From assembly GCA_014549065.1 (NCBI GenBank), contig JACDOX010000007.1, positions 10,585,648 to 10,649,647 of the forward strand: a DNA stretch of 64,000 bases, read 5' to 3'. Below, piece by piece: positions 23,693 through 36,898 of the stretch. Each line of letters starts with the position of its first letter. Positions within the stretch are counted from its first letter, which is position 1. Below the pieces are notes generated by a model. The model did no database searches and was not told the DNA's origin. It was given only the letters and a program-made list of their open reading frames with translations. Position numbers and translations under genes: made by a program. Source of the DNA: Cardinalis cardinalis (taxonomy: Eukaryota; Chordata; Aves; Passeriformes; Cardinalidae).

Positions 23693-24766
23693 AAGCAGGT
23701 GTGGATTTTCTGGATGTATTAGTTAAAAACTCATGAACCAAGAATCTCTGAACACTGTGATATATGTGCACCTCGGAGTCTCAGGCCTGAGCCTGGGCCT
23801 TTCTTCAAATGTAATTTTTATCCTTCTGACCAGCACAGATTACTTAAGGGCATGCAAGTTACAGGCTGTGGAAATTTCCCTTTCTGAAGTATGAAGCTTT
23901 GTAGGCCACCAGCAATTTTTCTTGGTTCTGCTGGATGTTGAGACACATCCTCAACAGGAAGGGAAAAGGGAGGTTTGGTGATGCCAGCTCACTGCAGCAT
24001 GGCAGTAGTGGGTCTTCTCCCAGATTCACTGATAAGGCATTTATAAATGGAAGTGGAGTCTTAAGCACAAACACACTTTAAACTGAAACTGGCTTTTGAG
24101 TTGGAGACCTGTGCACTGCGATGCAACATGACACACAAGTTAAATTCAAGTCAAGTTGCTTGTCCATGATTGCTAATGGCCCAACCCAGAGCCCAAACAG
24201 TATAACTGGATAACAATTCCTGCTTCCCTGATTCCAAACCAAGCCAGTATTGGAAAGAGTGAACCAAGAGCATATAGTGATATCCAGGAGTCCATATTTA
24301 TTGGACAAAACTAGTAACAAGCCTGAGGATTCCAAGCTATTTGTGTTGGNGAGCCAAAGCAGGCAGTCCTTTCAGTTCAGTATCAAAAAAAGTAGTGAAA
24401 GCTGATTTATTTGTCAGGTAACAGAAAACCGTTGGATACTGAACTGTAGTCTCTGCCTAGTTTCATAGCTGTGCCCTCTTTAATTAGCAGTATGTGGTGA
24501 ATTAACATTTTAGAAATTCACAGAGGAATAATTAATATGCTAATGTTGTTGGTAATAATCTACATAAAAGCTTTATAACAAGTTCGGTGGTTTAGGTGAG
24601 CCAGAAAAATTAAAAAATACTCAAATAAACAGTTCCTTCTCTTCAGGAAAAGATATCTCTAATAACAGTGCTATGGCAAAGGAGTCTTTATAACTACCAT
24701 CAATAAAGCAAGGAAGGACATCAAATTAGTAGAAGGGCAGCTGTGGGGTTTTTTACTGCCATCTTC

Positions 24767-24812
24767 ATTGGAGAGAATTGCAAGAATTCATTGGAGAGAA
24801 TTGCAAGAATTC
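24767..24812. repeat. Perfect 23-bp tandem duplication
   Basis: The unit starting ATTGGAGAGAATTGCAAGAA occurs at 24767-24789 and again, without mismatch, at 24790-24812. Perfect identity suggests a recent replication-slippage event or a length polymorphism. Confidence 0.95.
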
Positions 24813-24855
24813 ACTATGTGAATGGTAGAAAGTGTACCTTTCTAAAGGCAGGAGG

Positions 24856-24925
24856 TGCAAGGACCATTTCTGAGAGCCAGAGGGTCCTTTCTGCAAGGAC
24901 CATTGCCTGAAAGCTAGAGGGTATC
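24856..24925. repeat. Imperfect tandem duplication, ~35 bp
   Basis: TGCAAGGACCATT begins both units (24856 and 24892), and GAGGGT recurs near the end of each. Identity is clearly lower than in the tandem repeat 45 bases upstream, so the two events have different ages. Confidence 0.8.
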
Positions 24926-27900
24926 TGCAGTCAGGCCTGNAGGTAATGCTTTCTCTTCATTGCCTTCACAGGGTGGATTTAGCCTGAATCAGGAGNCATC
25001 GTCTCTGGAAGTGGGATCCTCTCTCCCATGTTGCACTGTTTGATTACAACTCAGAGCCATAGCACCAGAAGGACAGAGGAAACNCACAGTGCATAGGGTA
25101 CACAGAATTCTAAAGTCTACAAACCAGGAAAAGTTGTGAACATGAGCTATGGAGAAGGATATACCTGGAAGGGAAAAAACCTGAAAACATATTTCACAAG
25201 AATTAAGTAACATTGTCCCAGAAGCTCACCCAAGAGTAAGGATATGTACATATTACAAAGAAACAAAATATATTTCCCCACTCTAAATGCTCACCTTGCA
25301 ACATCCAATGAAATGTATTTACCCCCTACGCAGAAAGGGGGATGTTAAAAGCAGTGACAAGCTGCTGTTCACTCCTCCAGAGACAGATGAATATTTCCAA
25401 CCTAGTTTTGTAAATCAAAATCATCCAGGCATAGTCCTGGCTACATTTGCCCNTGTGTCTCAATGGTAATCCAGCCAAGCCTCCAACCTCCTTCAGGTTT
25501 ACACAGGGGGAAGATCTCCAGGGATAAGCTATAGGGACTGCAAATGAAACAGGCTTGAAATCCTTAGAGGGAAAGCTTTGCAGCAATGCAAACCTATTCA
25601 TAATGATAGGTGTCGCTTTCCTACTCAATACCTGTTTATTTTAAAAATTTACATAGTCAGATGCTGTAAATATAAATCACTGGTTTAGTACTCATTTAAT
25701 TTAAAAAAAANCAAAACAAAACAGTGCAGATATTCCTCTGGGAAAGCTAGGGTATGTTTTTCAAGATCCCTAAAGCCAAGAAATTCTCATCTGCTTCATT
25801 TAAGAAGTAATAGTTATTTGTATTTGCTCTTGGAGGCAGAGGCACCAAATCAGAAGGGATTTAGGAGGACTCCATCTTCCAGGACTCAGGGGGATTCTGC
25901 ATATGTTTCACATAATAAACTCAAATGCAGCACTTTGTAATTGTTGTTTTGTGTTGTTTTCTGGCTTCACCCTGCCTTGACTGAGACACAGTTATCTTTG
26001 CAAATGGCACTTTGGGTTCTGTGCCAGAGAACAGTAATGGTAATGACAGGTNTCATTTCAAAGGCACAGTAAGGTTAATCAAAATGCAGATGACAGGTTC
26101 CTAAACTCTTTTTAAGCTGAATTGTGTGTGTGAGCCTGCTGAGTGGCTGTTTTGCATTATGGGTGTTAATGACAATGAAGGTCAGCAAGGGAGAATTAGC
26201 TGATATTCTCCATAAAGAGAGAATACTGTGTTAGANCCATGCAATACAATGTCCTTCCTCTTTCCACCTACCACTTTGTTAAGCCNGATTTCAGCTGTTG
26301 TTCAACAGTAAGTAAAACCAATGGTAGTGTGTATTGGGTGTAGATGGCAAGATGTTACCAGCACAGATAGAGCTATTAACTGTTGAAAACCTTCTTGAGA
26401 ACACAGTAAGAAGCAGCCAGCGACGGCCCTGTGCCATACATAGCCATGTCTGCATTGGGCCCACTCACAGAGCTGAGCCCATCAGCTGGTGATGGGCATA
26501 CCGTGGACAGCTCAAACTCTTTGCACTGCTTGGGATGGGGTGATGAGGAACCAGGTATGAAGGAGTGAAGCTGAGTCTAGGAAAAAAGAAGGGTGTAGGT
26601 AGGGAGAAAGGCTTGTTTCCTTTTTTTTTTTTTCTTTGTTTCTCACTACCCAAATCTATTTTAATTGGCAATAAATTAGCTTTATTATCCCCAGGTTTCT
26701 TTGCCTGAGATGGCAGCTGGCAAGCAATCTCCTTGTCTTTACCTCAAGCCTCCCAGAATTTTCATCATTTTTTTTTCCCTGACCCTGTTGAGAAGGAGGA
26801 ACAAGAGAGTGACTGGCTGGATGCCTGGCTGCTGGCCAAGGTTAATGTAAGTGAATACCCAAGTGGTTTATTTACTGGGTCCCTTCTCATTCCAGTCTTT
26901 TGCCTGACACTGTTTGCCTCCCTAGTCCATACTTCATGTTCTACTCTTGTCTCACTGCCAGCTTTTCAGCGCTGCTGACTCTGAGCTAGGAGGAATCTGG
27001 TTCTCAGAACTGTATGGGGAGGTGGAATAATCTGGTCTGCCTGTGGCAAGGGTGGGATTTAGGAAGGACCTGCTGAAGGCTGACGCATGAAACATAATGG
27101 GGTGGAAAGAAAATGATACAGTATCCACATCAGCTAGGGGAGATGTTTTCTATGTGTCTGGCAAAAAGGTAAGTGCTTAGGTTATCAGGTGGCCTCAGTT
27201 CCACATCCCTGTTTACTTGGGAGCATAACTGATGTACAGTCAAGTCATATTGGGACAGTGCCATGTCTTTTGTGTAAATACGTATTATAGGAGGGAATAC
27301 TATATGTGTTTAAAAAAATACATGGAAAGAAGCATAATTTTGACACACCTGCTTATCTGCTTAGTATTGCTAGCAAATATAGCTGGTATCACTGAAAATT
27401 ATTTTTAGAAATCACACAGAACACATTACTTTCATACAGACTTATCCAGTTTTTATGTTTGGTATTCCTGGGTACGTTTATTCCATCAATTCCACATTAC
27501 TATGCATTTGCACATGGTACACTGATTTTTTTTTCCCCTGAAAGATCTCCATTATTAGCAATAGCTTCCTGTAAGGCATCATGTTTCTGTGTGCTAGTTC
27601 TTTGAGTGCCTTTGCCCATACAGTATTTATCAAGATAGTAGATCAAGACATACTCTGGGGTAATTATATTAAGTAAATGGCAGATCCATTTCTCTGAGAG
27701 GACCTTTTTGGAAAGAGTTTATTACTGAAAATTTAGAAAAAGGTTTTAATGTATAAGCTGTNAGCTGCTTTGCATCTTCTCCCATTTAGTTACTTTGAGA
27801 TACACCCTAGAATTCCTATGGCAGAGAAAAGTNAGAACCAGATTCTATGTCCAGGTTATTTATTGTGAAAGTTTGTAATTGTGTAGCTAGTCACTCTGAG

Positions 27901-30900
27901 TGCTAATTGCTTGCCAGAATCAGCTCCTGACCATCAGCATTTATGTATGGTGTGTTTCTAAGAAGGCTTACCTCAGAAATAAATGACTATAGGGTAAACC
28001 TATGACACGATAAGGGCTGTATTATAGTACATCCTATATTAGGATATACTCATCTAGGAAGTGAAGAGGAATAGGCCAAAACTTGGGTAAATATTTACCC
28101 CAAGAAATGATTACTTTTATTCTTAGTGAGAGGGATTAGAGNAGAGTTAGTATATTGAGTTTCTATCTACTAAATCCAAAAATGGGTGAGGCACATCTAT
28201 TAGTATGTGGGCACAAGGTATTTTCTCCTCTTCCTTTGCATCCTAGCATGGATATATGATTATAAGTCAGTGACATACAAATTACAAAGCTGACCAGATG
28301 GTTAGACTAGGCAGGTAACTAAGTGATTGAGCCATGTTCTGTGTTGTATCCTGCCAAATTCACTTGATAGGTGCTATAAAAATACCCTCTCTTACAAATA
28401 ATCTGGCACTCTGAAGTGTTTCCACNTCTGACTGAGTTGTGCAGGTTTACTTCTCTGCCTANATCTGAGTGAATGGTGTTTCATCTGCCACAGAGTCTTT
28501 CCCACTCTTCTTGGGAATACTCTGTTTAACAGTAGACCTCCCTGCTCATAGCTAAAGGTTTCTGCTATGGAGCTGGAGTTTACAAAAGTGTAGCATAAGT
28601 TATGTGCTGGGTTTTTTTTGTACAGGTGATTTTCACAGACAGGTGAATGNCTCTTTGTTATACATGCTGTCTTTCCTCCTACTATCTACTGCAAATGCAA
28701 GCATCTGGATCACTCAAATTGAAACCTTCAGCAGACTAATATGAGGACAAAAACAAGAGGGTTGGATAAAAATAAAATTATAATATACTTATTGGAGTGA
28801 CCCGAAGCCTTGATTACACTTCTGGGCCAAATTAATTTCTCTGGGTAATTCTTATACTATACTGTATAGGTGTCAATTTTATCCATTGCATGAAATGGGA
28901 TATATTTGGAAAATGACCTTTATTCTTTTCTTTGAAAAATGGTGCATTATGAATAATCATGCCATTTTATTCCTTGTTATTCTTATTTTAGCAATGATTA
29001 TTTGGAATGTTTACTTGGGACATTTTTATTTACTGANTTTCTCTGAGAAATACCTAGCAAACCAACAACTATCAGTGATGCTCTGTCATTTTTCCTCATA
29101 GCTTAAAGATGGGCTGAAAAGCATTCTGAGGCTCCTACAGGCATTGAAGTTCTGTGTCAGGATCANAATTTGTGGCAGAAGAGTTCCTTGTAGGTCAGAT
29201 TTATTCACAAGTGGAAAACCCAAATTCTTTTTCAAGCAAAATGCCTAAACAATCAAGNGTAGCATAAGGCATCTCACCACACTGGAATGCTAGGCAGCAC
29301 TTTCAGAGCTGATGAGGAATCTGGCTGATTCCCACAGCTTCTCACAANAGAGGGAGGCTGAGACTTTAAATATTCATCCAGATGGCACCTATGTGTGAGC
29401 TGAGCCCCTTTGCCCAGCTGGACGTGCCTCCCAGCCCTGGAAGAAACAGATGCAAAACTTATTTATTCAGAGTTTAACTGTGAACCTGAGCCCTGAGTCC
29501 CTTCTCAAAGTAGCCTGTGTTGTTCAGGATTTTCTCACAATTTCGCTTTCTCTGCTGGTAAATAAAGAAAAACATGGAAGCATAAAAGTTGCCCAACCCT
29601 CCATATATCTTTGCCACCTTCTAATAATCTGGAAAACCTTAAAATCATGAGAAGCTTGCTGTAATGACCATTTTAAGTAAACAGCCATCATTGTTACTCA
29701 CTAAAAGTAATTTACATCTCAAGAAATAANAAGTAAACTTTCACTTTATGGAAGAGTTTTTTCAAATTAAGCACTTCACATCATTCCAGGAANCCAAGAT
29801 CCATTTTCTTTTCCTCATTCAAGGTCTAATCAACACTTGCAGAGACAGCATTGCATTATTTGTGTTTGTATAGATGTGAGTGCATCNTCCTTGACTAATG
29901 GGCTGGAAGGTTTTATATTGTATTTAAATTTGCTATTAGTGCCTATAATGATGTTAGCAAGGCAAAGAACATTGGACTTTCCCAAAGTATATAAGGAGAG
30001 TATATAAGAAGAGTGGGACCTGTGTTGCAACTTGTGGAAACACCAGGATTCAGGATAAAAGTGCAGCACAGAAGGGTTTATTTGTAACATTTGTCTTACT
30101 CAAACTGGAAGATACATCTAATTTAATTTCAAACTTCCTGAAATGAGTGTCTAGTCTAAACAAATTCTCTCTCCTACAGTTGGTGGTAGTTTCAATTAAC
30201 AATTCTTCCTTCTGGTCTCAAGCATCTGACAGTGCCTGTCTTTGTGGAGCCAAGGTAGGATATAGGGACTATAGGGGTCAGGGCAAGTAACAAGGGTTAG
30301 CTGCTGATATTTCAAACATCTGTAAGTCCAAGTGGGAAGCATTACTGGAAACAAACATACTTTGGGTAACACAGAAAGCATTGCCTACTTCTTATGTTGG
30401 AAGTAAGTTCTAGAAAGAAAGAAACAAGTAGCTGAGTGCAGTGCAGACTGCAAGGCTTGGCCCCATTCTCCACACAGATCCTGCATAATTTCAGATGTTA
30501 CAAACAACCTGGTCCTCAGCTGTTTCCCCAGATGTGTGGGGGTCTCCTGTGAGGTTTGAGTCACGTCCTGCTAGTCCTGCTAGANGGATAGCCCTATTTC
30601 TATGCAAGATGCTCTGTACCATCTAAAAAGGCAATAGGAGCCCATGTTTAGGCAATTGAAATGCCTCTGCTGTACATTCTGTCAGCAAACGCCTCCTTTT
30701 CCAGTAGCTGCAATTCTGGGAGTCTGCAGCGTCGAATAGGAGGAGATACACCAACTGTGTTTGAAACACAGAGCCAGATGAGGCTTACCAATGACAGGCC
30801 ATGGAGTATTTTGAAAGGTTCTATTATTCCAGCTCTTCAGGGAAGATGCAAACCTTTTCCTTTTTTTTAAAACACAGGGAGCTTCTCTTTAGTTTTTATG

Positions 30901-31202
30901 TCAACAGGAGATTTCTCCACAGTAGTAATTGAAATCCCAGATATAGCTGCACTTTGTATTCATGTTTAGTAAGGAATTTAGGCTGTGAACTGGAACTCTA
31001 CTTAACAGTGTCTGTTCATCAGCCAGAAAAAGCCATATTGCAGCAGGATGCTAAAAACATGATCCAGTGAAGAAAAAAATATAGGATACCACATACCTCC
31101 ACCACCCTTTGTAACATCCTGTCCTTCTTGATCAGTGTCAAGTCAAGCCCCAGATATTCTGAAACCTACAANAGCATAAAAGAAGCAACAAGTGGTATAA
31201 TC

Positions 31203-31249
31203 CTTTGGAGAAATTGAAAATAGGCTCCGTTTTCCTCTCTCAAATGCAG
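31203..31249 (+). repeat. 47-base sequence repeated on both sides of the gap (left copy)
   Basis: These 47 bases (starting CTTTGGAGAAATTGAAAATA and ending CAAATGCAG) are identical to 31443-31489. The left copy runs straight into the N run. Confidence 0.97.
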
Positions 31250-31442
31250 NNNNNNNNNNNNNNNNNNNNNNNNNNNNNNNNNNNNNNNNNNNNNNNNNNN
31301 NNNNNNNNNNNNNNNNNNNNNNNNNNNNNNNNNNNNNNNNNNNNNNNNNNNNNNNNNNNNNNNNNNNNNNNNNNNNNNNNNNNNNNNNNNNNNNNNNNNN
31401 NNNNNNNNNNNNNNNNNNNNNNNNNNNNNNNNNNNNNNNNNN
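31250..31442. other. Assembly gap, 193 N
   Basis: This is a run of 193 undetermined bases. Its edges carry the same 47 bases, so it may be a false gap between two contig ends that really overlap, or a real tandem repeat the assembler could not cross. Any open frame across it is meaningless. Confidence 0.99.
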
Positions 31443-31489
31443 CTTTGGAGAAATTGAAAATAGGCTCCGTTTTCCTCTCTCAAATGCAG
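31443..31489 (+). repeat. 47-base sequence repeated on both sides of the gap (right copy)
   Basis: Base-for-base identical to 31203-31249. After 31489 the sequence continues GAAAAAGAAGTAGTGG toward the CR1 copy. Confidence 0.97.
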
Positions 31490-31529
31490 GAAAAAGAAGT
31501 AGTGGTTTCTTTTTTCAGGTTACATCTTT

Positions 31530-31932
31530 TATAGCTTTGGGGTCTGGAGCATCTCTCTCATGAGGAGAGACTGGGGATGAACAAGAGAAGACTAAGAGGA
31601 GATCTCATTAATACATATAAATATCTAAAGGTGGGTGTCAAGAGGTACCAGACATTTTTNGTGGTGTCCAGTGAGAGGACGAAGAGCTATGTCCATAAAC
31701 TAAAACACAACCTCAACATGGGGAAGAACTGCTTTATGTTGAGGGTGGCAGAGCACTGGAATAGGCTGCCCAGGGAGGTCATACAGTCTCCCTCTTTGAA
31801 GACATTCATAAGTCANCTGGACACATTCCTGTGTAACCTGCTCTAGGTGACNCTGCCTTAGCAGGGGGGTTTGGACTGGATGATCTCCAGAGGTCACTTC
31901 AAACTCTACCAATTCTGTGATACTGTGATTTC
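31530..31932 (+). mobile_element. CR1 LINE fragment, 5'-truncated
   Basis: The plus strand encodes the ORF2 C-terminal end in nearly one frame: KRRLRGDLINTYKYLKVG, then HKLKHNLNMGKNCFML, EHWNRLPREVIQSPSLKTF and DTFLCNLL (31577-31846). This is the common avian CR1 C-terminus. It is followed by a 3' UTR block (GGGGGGTTTGGACTGGATGATC) and a CR1-like end (CAATTCTGTGATACTGTGAT). The N-terminal edge begins within the same domain near 31530, just after the GAGCATCTCTCTCATGAGG block, with a short in-element deletion where LRELGLFSLE would be expected. Endonuclease and RT are absent. Ambiguous bases lie at 31661, 31816 and 31852. Confidence 0.93.
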
Positions 31933-32994
31933 AAAAAAGAAGAGAAGCTCATATTAAGTGACATGAGGAATTGAGAGAAGGCTAAAACTAAAATAATTAT
32001 GAGACACCTAAATTTGGAGAAAGAAGCGGCTCTGGAAGTTAATACCTGAAGCTTATATGTACNTTGGTTATACCAGTACACAGACACACAGGTTCCGGAT
32101 ATGATGAGATGAGATGTCAGCATCAGAAGCAAACAAAAAACTTNAGAGGCTTGCTAGCAAAAACACAGGCATTATTAAAAAAAAAAAACCAAAACCAGAC
32201 CTGCTATTTATAACCTTTATCAAAAAGTGCAAGGCCACACAGGCTTGTCTTATAAAGATTGCTCTAAAATTATAAAAGTTTCTGAAATATGAAAGGCATA
32301 CTAGGTGTCACCTACTGGTCCATTGTCTGTGCCAGTAAGAACCACGTGACTTTTCCTTATCCATCAGCTTTGCAAAGGCTGCTTCTCCAGGGTCTCCATC
32401 TGCCTTNGTCCTGCGTGTCATTCACAACCAACACCAATGGAATCATGGAGATGNCACTGCAGAGGTGTCTGTGGCCTCCTGATCACTCACAGTAACTCAC
32501 AGTGCCAATGGATGTCTGTGAGGAGCACACTGCAGTTCTCCTGCCCTGCAGCTGAGGTGTCCTGCAGGGCTGAGCACCGAATTGCTGCAGTTCCTCATAC
32601 CAGTCACTTGGGAGCACAAGCACACACAAACACAAAGACGNGCTAAATCTGTTGGGTTGCAGGTGATTCCAGTGTGTGTTAGCTGGATGCCTTCAGCAAA
32701 GGGAGGAAGACGAATTTTGGGTTTCTGAAAGGAGTGAACCAAACCACAGATCCACTCGACCCACAGGTATGAAGGATTTGGGATCTAGACACAGATTAAT
32801 GCTTAACAGCTTGCCAATTTCTAACCACTCTCCAACATCTTCTCACTGTTTTTTTTCCTTTTGTTTTCATTCACCATGTGTCAAAGCACTGAAGCAGCTT
32901 GTTGCTCTGCTACGATTGCCAGCTGCTCAAGAATATATGGCACAAAAGCAGTTTTGGTGCTTGGATAGGAAAATATTGTTGGCTGTATTGGATA

Positions 32995-33006
32995 CCAGCA
33001 GATGGC
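32995..33006 (+). promoter_or_regulatory. Candidate CTCF core site
   Basis: CCAGCAGATGGC fits every position of the commonly used CTCF core consensus CCASYAGRKGGC. A twelve-base match to a degenerate motif occurs by chance about once per several hundred kb on both strands, so it is suggestive only. There is no second site nearby that I can see to pair with it. Confidence 0.3.
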
Positions 33007-35659
33007 AATTTCCCTCTTTCTGTCATCACATAACACATTTTCAGTGAGTTGTTTCAGCCAAAAAATGAAAACCAGTCATGTGCTTTAAGTAACCTGAGTT
33101 TGTTTTGTGTAAACTTGACTTTCTTTTCCTGTTCTCCTTNGCCATCCTTACATCATTTCAGTTCCCAAGGAACCGGACATGGCTTCAGCCCTCATTAAGC
33201 ACAGGTTATCTGGGGACAAAAATGACAGCCACCTGGCAAGANCATGGTCACGTGTAGGTTCCCTGCAAATTTGCACTGTGCTTTTCTCTGTGCTTGTTTC
33301 CATTTCTCTTTCAGTTTGGTGAAAAAAACCTCCCTACATTATTTATTCCTTCAGAGAGGCGCATTGTCTGCATGTCCTGTGCTGAGTCAGAAAATAGCAC
33401 TATATAAGGTGACTGTACTGACNGCAGGCAGTGCTAAAGGGCTGTGGTGCTTGCCAAGTAGAGAGCTACAATGGTAGAAAGAGAGGGGCTGTCATCCCCC
33501 TGTGCACATAACAAAACATTTTGTTGCACGACCAGTTTTATTCCCAGGAAACTGTGTGTCTGGCACACAAAGCAGATAGTACCTAGATTATGGGCGAACA
33601 TAAATTTTTGTTGTTCTTTTATTGTTTAATGGGTGATTTAGCAAGTGCTGTACATGAAATGAGTTATTCTTTGCTTTGTGGGTCTTTATGTGGCACTTGA
33701 CAAACACTTTTATTTGCCATGCTCCTTTGGTCAGAGAGGGATCATCCTGATGGATGCTCTTTGGCAGCAGTGACTCCACAGCTCGCGGCCATCAACAAAG
33801 AGCTTGNCTTGTCTTCTTTAGCAGAGGTAGGGAGAGAAACCAGCCCTTGAAGACCTCATTCAGGAACTGTGGCCTTGAGATGGCCTGGGACATAGGGGAC
33901 TGTTCTCCTTGCTGCATGGCTTGCTTTGCAGGTTTCCCACAAACAGCTTTTTATCAAAGATTAAAAGTTGTGTTTTAAAAGCAGAACAAGTCCACAGACT
34001 GGTCCATCCTGGAGCAGAGTTCTTTGAAAAACACACAAGATGTGATAGAGACAAATCAGCATTCTGGTACACAGAAGTGAGGTAGGGAAGTGGAATACTT
34101 TTAAATTTCCTTGGTGATTTCAGTGTTAGCATAGATAAGCTTTGGCATTTCAGTTCGAAAGCTTTTTTTTTTTTTAATTTAATATGCAGATTAATTCTAT
34201 CCTTTTATTTATTACCTAATTCCAGGAGGTCTATTATATCATGTCTTAGGTTTTCAAAATATGAATGGGAAAATGTGAGGCTGTTCCTCTTCCCCCTCAC
34301 CANTGCTGAGGGATAAAACAAGGTCCTACTCACATACATGACTCATTCAAATCCATGTGCCACAGCACTGGGCCCTAAACACAATGCCTTTGGTCTGTTA
34401 CCAAAGCCAAGGAAATGCCTCTCTGGGAAGGTGTAGGGCCNTTACAGCTTTTTGAGTGGGTCATCTTGCACTAGGTCAGCAATAGGGTAGGACACCCAGC
34501 AGTGAGGCAGCAGCACCTGATTGCCAGCTGGGTACCTTGCTGCACAGGGCCTGCCCNTGCTGGTCAGAGGCAGAAGTGAGGNGCTTTAATGCCTCTTCTG
34601 AAGTGAGTGAAACCCTACTGACTAGGAGCTATGAGATCTGAGGAGTGGCCCCACTGATAAGTCACTCAAAAATGTCATTACATGTTATTTTCCCTCATTT
34701 CCTTCATTCAAGTAATTTTCTCTTCTCTCTCATTTAATGTTGACTGGAATAAAGAAAATCATTCTGTAAACATTTTGTCGTGTCAGACGTCAGCTTTTGC
34801 CCTAAATTTTAGTTCTAGTAATTTTTTTTCATGATTGGTATGATTTGAAACCAGTATTTTCTTTCTGTAGAACTGATTTTTCTTTTCCTTCAAAAAAGTT
34901 TTATCATTTTTCTTCTCTTTTAGTCCTCTCTATGCACAGCTCTTTTCCAGTCACCCTGACAACGGCAAGGCTAAATACTGAGTATCAAAAGGCAGCCTTT
35001 TTCATATTGCACTGTGAAAAGNCCTCTCATGTAGCCAGAATGATTACTGTCAGGCTGATTATTGCCTGATGACCATATTGTTCTGTGTCAAAAAAAAATA
35101 CAAGTGTTCTTCCATGGGCTTTCCCCTTTATGACTCNACTCAGGACACAGCTGTCATTGATGATGTTGTGTTAGCATTAAAGGGATCTGACTTGTCAAAA
35201 TTTATACTTTGAAATTATTTTTCTGAGGTTTTAGCTAGATTAATATTTCTTCACTTTNTGGCATGTGGTCCTTAATTATCCTTTTATTTCCCTTTTTCCA
35301 TATTCTATGGACACATGTGGCAACTTAAGGCGAGAAAACTTTTGTTGACAATCCATGCTGTATTTCCCATAAGTAATAAATGTCAGTCCAGACCTAGAAG
35401 AACTGAACCCATCTGTTTGGTGTTGGAGCAGGTCATTTTTTTAAATCTATGACAGAACATCCACCCAAACATGAGTAAAANAGAAATTAGGCAGTTGGGT
35501 TTCTATAAATAAAACCATCTACAGTAATGGTAAATATTCAATATCACTATATTGCTATTTTATGTCTGTATATGCTTAAAATAACATGACTCTCAAAACT
35601 GTAAACATTATACAACACCAGGATTTTGGGAAGTTTCCTTGCTGCACATGACAAGTAAC

Positions 35660-35740
35660 AATGAGAAAATGAAAGAAAAAAAATGAGAAAAAGAAAGAAA
35701 AAAAAATGAGAAAAGAAATGAGAAAAAGAAAGAAAAAAAA
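35660..35740. repeat. Purine tract with ~22-base internal period
   Basis: It consists almost only of A and G apart from ATG steps, with three rough copies of a unit beginning AATGAGAAAAAGAAAGAAAA. Such tracts arise by slippage; the sequence could take up unusual DNA conformations, but it has no evident function. Confidence 0.85.
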
Positions 35741-36298
35741 TTCTTATTTAATTTCATTTATTTCTTTAACTCAGTCATTTACGTGACAAAAAATAGATGC
35801 TATCAATGTATAGGAATGCAGCCAAACATGCATTTAATTGCCAAAGAGGAGAAGGTTGCCTGTTTCTAGGGGAACATTATAAATGTTTGCATGAGATAAA
35901 ATAATGGGTTTTGAACATCTGTTTTACATTATAAGTATATGTGTGCAAACACACACCCTCGTCTGTTGCTTTTCACAGCCTTTCTAAAAGGCATCTGAGT
36001 ATTCACCAGTATAATAAGGGGGTTTCTNGTGATAGGCCACTTGAGAAAACTTAGTCCCACTGGATTTCCAGAGATTTGGGTGTGCATCCCCCTGGTCTCT
36101 GAAGCATCATCCTGAATCTCCTGGGTGGCAGAGATGCCAGCCTGGGAGTCATTTAAGGCGGTGGGCAAAATGTGGGTGGAGGCGCACCCTGCCATGCCAG
36201 ACAGCACAACACAAAGGTTTCACAGGACCCCAGACCCTGGGCCAGTCCCTAGACAAAGAATTCTTCTCCCCCAATGGCACACCCAAATTTAAGACCCT

Positions 36299-36690
36299 GT
36301 CCTGCCACCAGGACACCCTGGGACACAGGCAGGAGACAGGACAGTGGCAATTAAGGGCAAGCAGGCTCTGTGAAGCTGGGGACCATCATCTCCTGGAGCC
36401 CTCTGAGGGCCTGGCCACCTCTCCACTGCAGCAGCACTCTGTATTCAGGGCCNCAGCCTTGGTAATGATGGCTGTGTGGGGAGGGACGGACGTCTCCCCT
36501 GGTCCCTCTGTGACTAACCCCAGGCAGCTGACGTAGGTTTGGCAATCCAGGAGCGGCGGCTGACTCACCATGATGCCGGCAGCACCGGGGGAAACATGCC
36601 AGGGACAACTCAGCGTGATGGATTTCGGACCCAGCAGCTTCTCCCTGCACCTCTGACAGTAAACCTCAGCAGCACGTCCCAGCCTGCCAG
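36299..36690. other. GC-richer, CpG-bearing block; possible exon or regulatory patch
   Basis: G+C and CpG are raised from about 36480 to 36640 relative to the flanks. On the minus strand a frame is open for 99 codons (36650-36351), and an ATG at 36569-36571 is followed directly by GTGAGT (36563-36568 on the plus-strand coordinates), a good splice-donor core. The translations have no family I recognise, and frames are open in two registers. A first exon of an unannotated transcript is possible but unsupported. Confidence 0.22.
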
Positions 36691-36898
36691 AGTGGTTTTA
36701 TTACTGGTACTTATATTTTTAGAGTTTGTTCCATGACAAAGCACCAAGGTTTAACCCTCACAAACAATGCATGATTAATATCCCAGGCAGGGCAGGCCGC
36801 TGCAAAATTACCACATTTTCAGTTTGAAGATCCCAATTTAGTGAGTGAAGTGCCTGCCACTGAGATCCCTGGTACTCCCATCTGGACTGAGGCAGGAA

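Larger units (their letters stand above)
23208..31202. other. Unassigned noncoding DNA (8 kb)
   Basis: No gene is recognisable and frames stay at or below 100 codons. There are small tandem repeats at 23662-23692, 24767-24812 and 24856-24925. The patch at about 24480-24600 is very AT-rich with several TAAT cores, but so is much of the window. A poly-T run of about 14 lies near 26620-26633. From 27 to 29 kb I see only AT-rich DNA. Confidence 0.5.
31933..36298. other. Unassigned noncoding DNA
   Basis: No gene is recognisable. The frame at 32676-33047 (plus, 123 codons) has no known domain. A GC-richer patch at about 32340-32660 is open in several frames. There is a CTCF-like core at 32995-33006 and a purine-only tract at about 35660-35740. 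Ambiguous bases are most frequent between 32 and 40 kb. Confidence 0.5.

Noticed and set aside
31166..31534. Open frames of over 100 codons across 31.2-31.5 kb
   Set aside because: They run through 193 undetermined bases and are meaningless.
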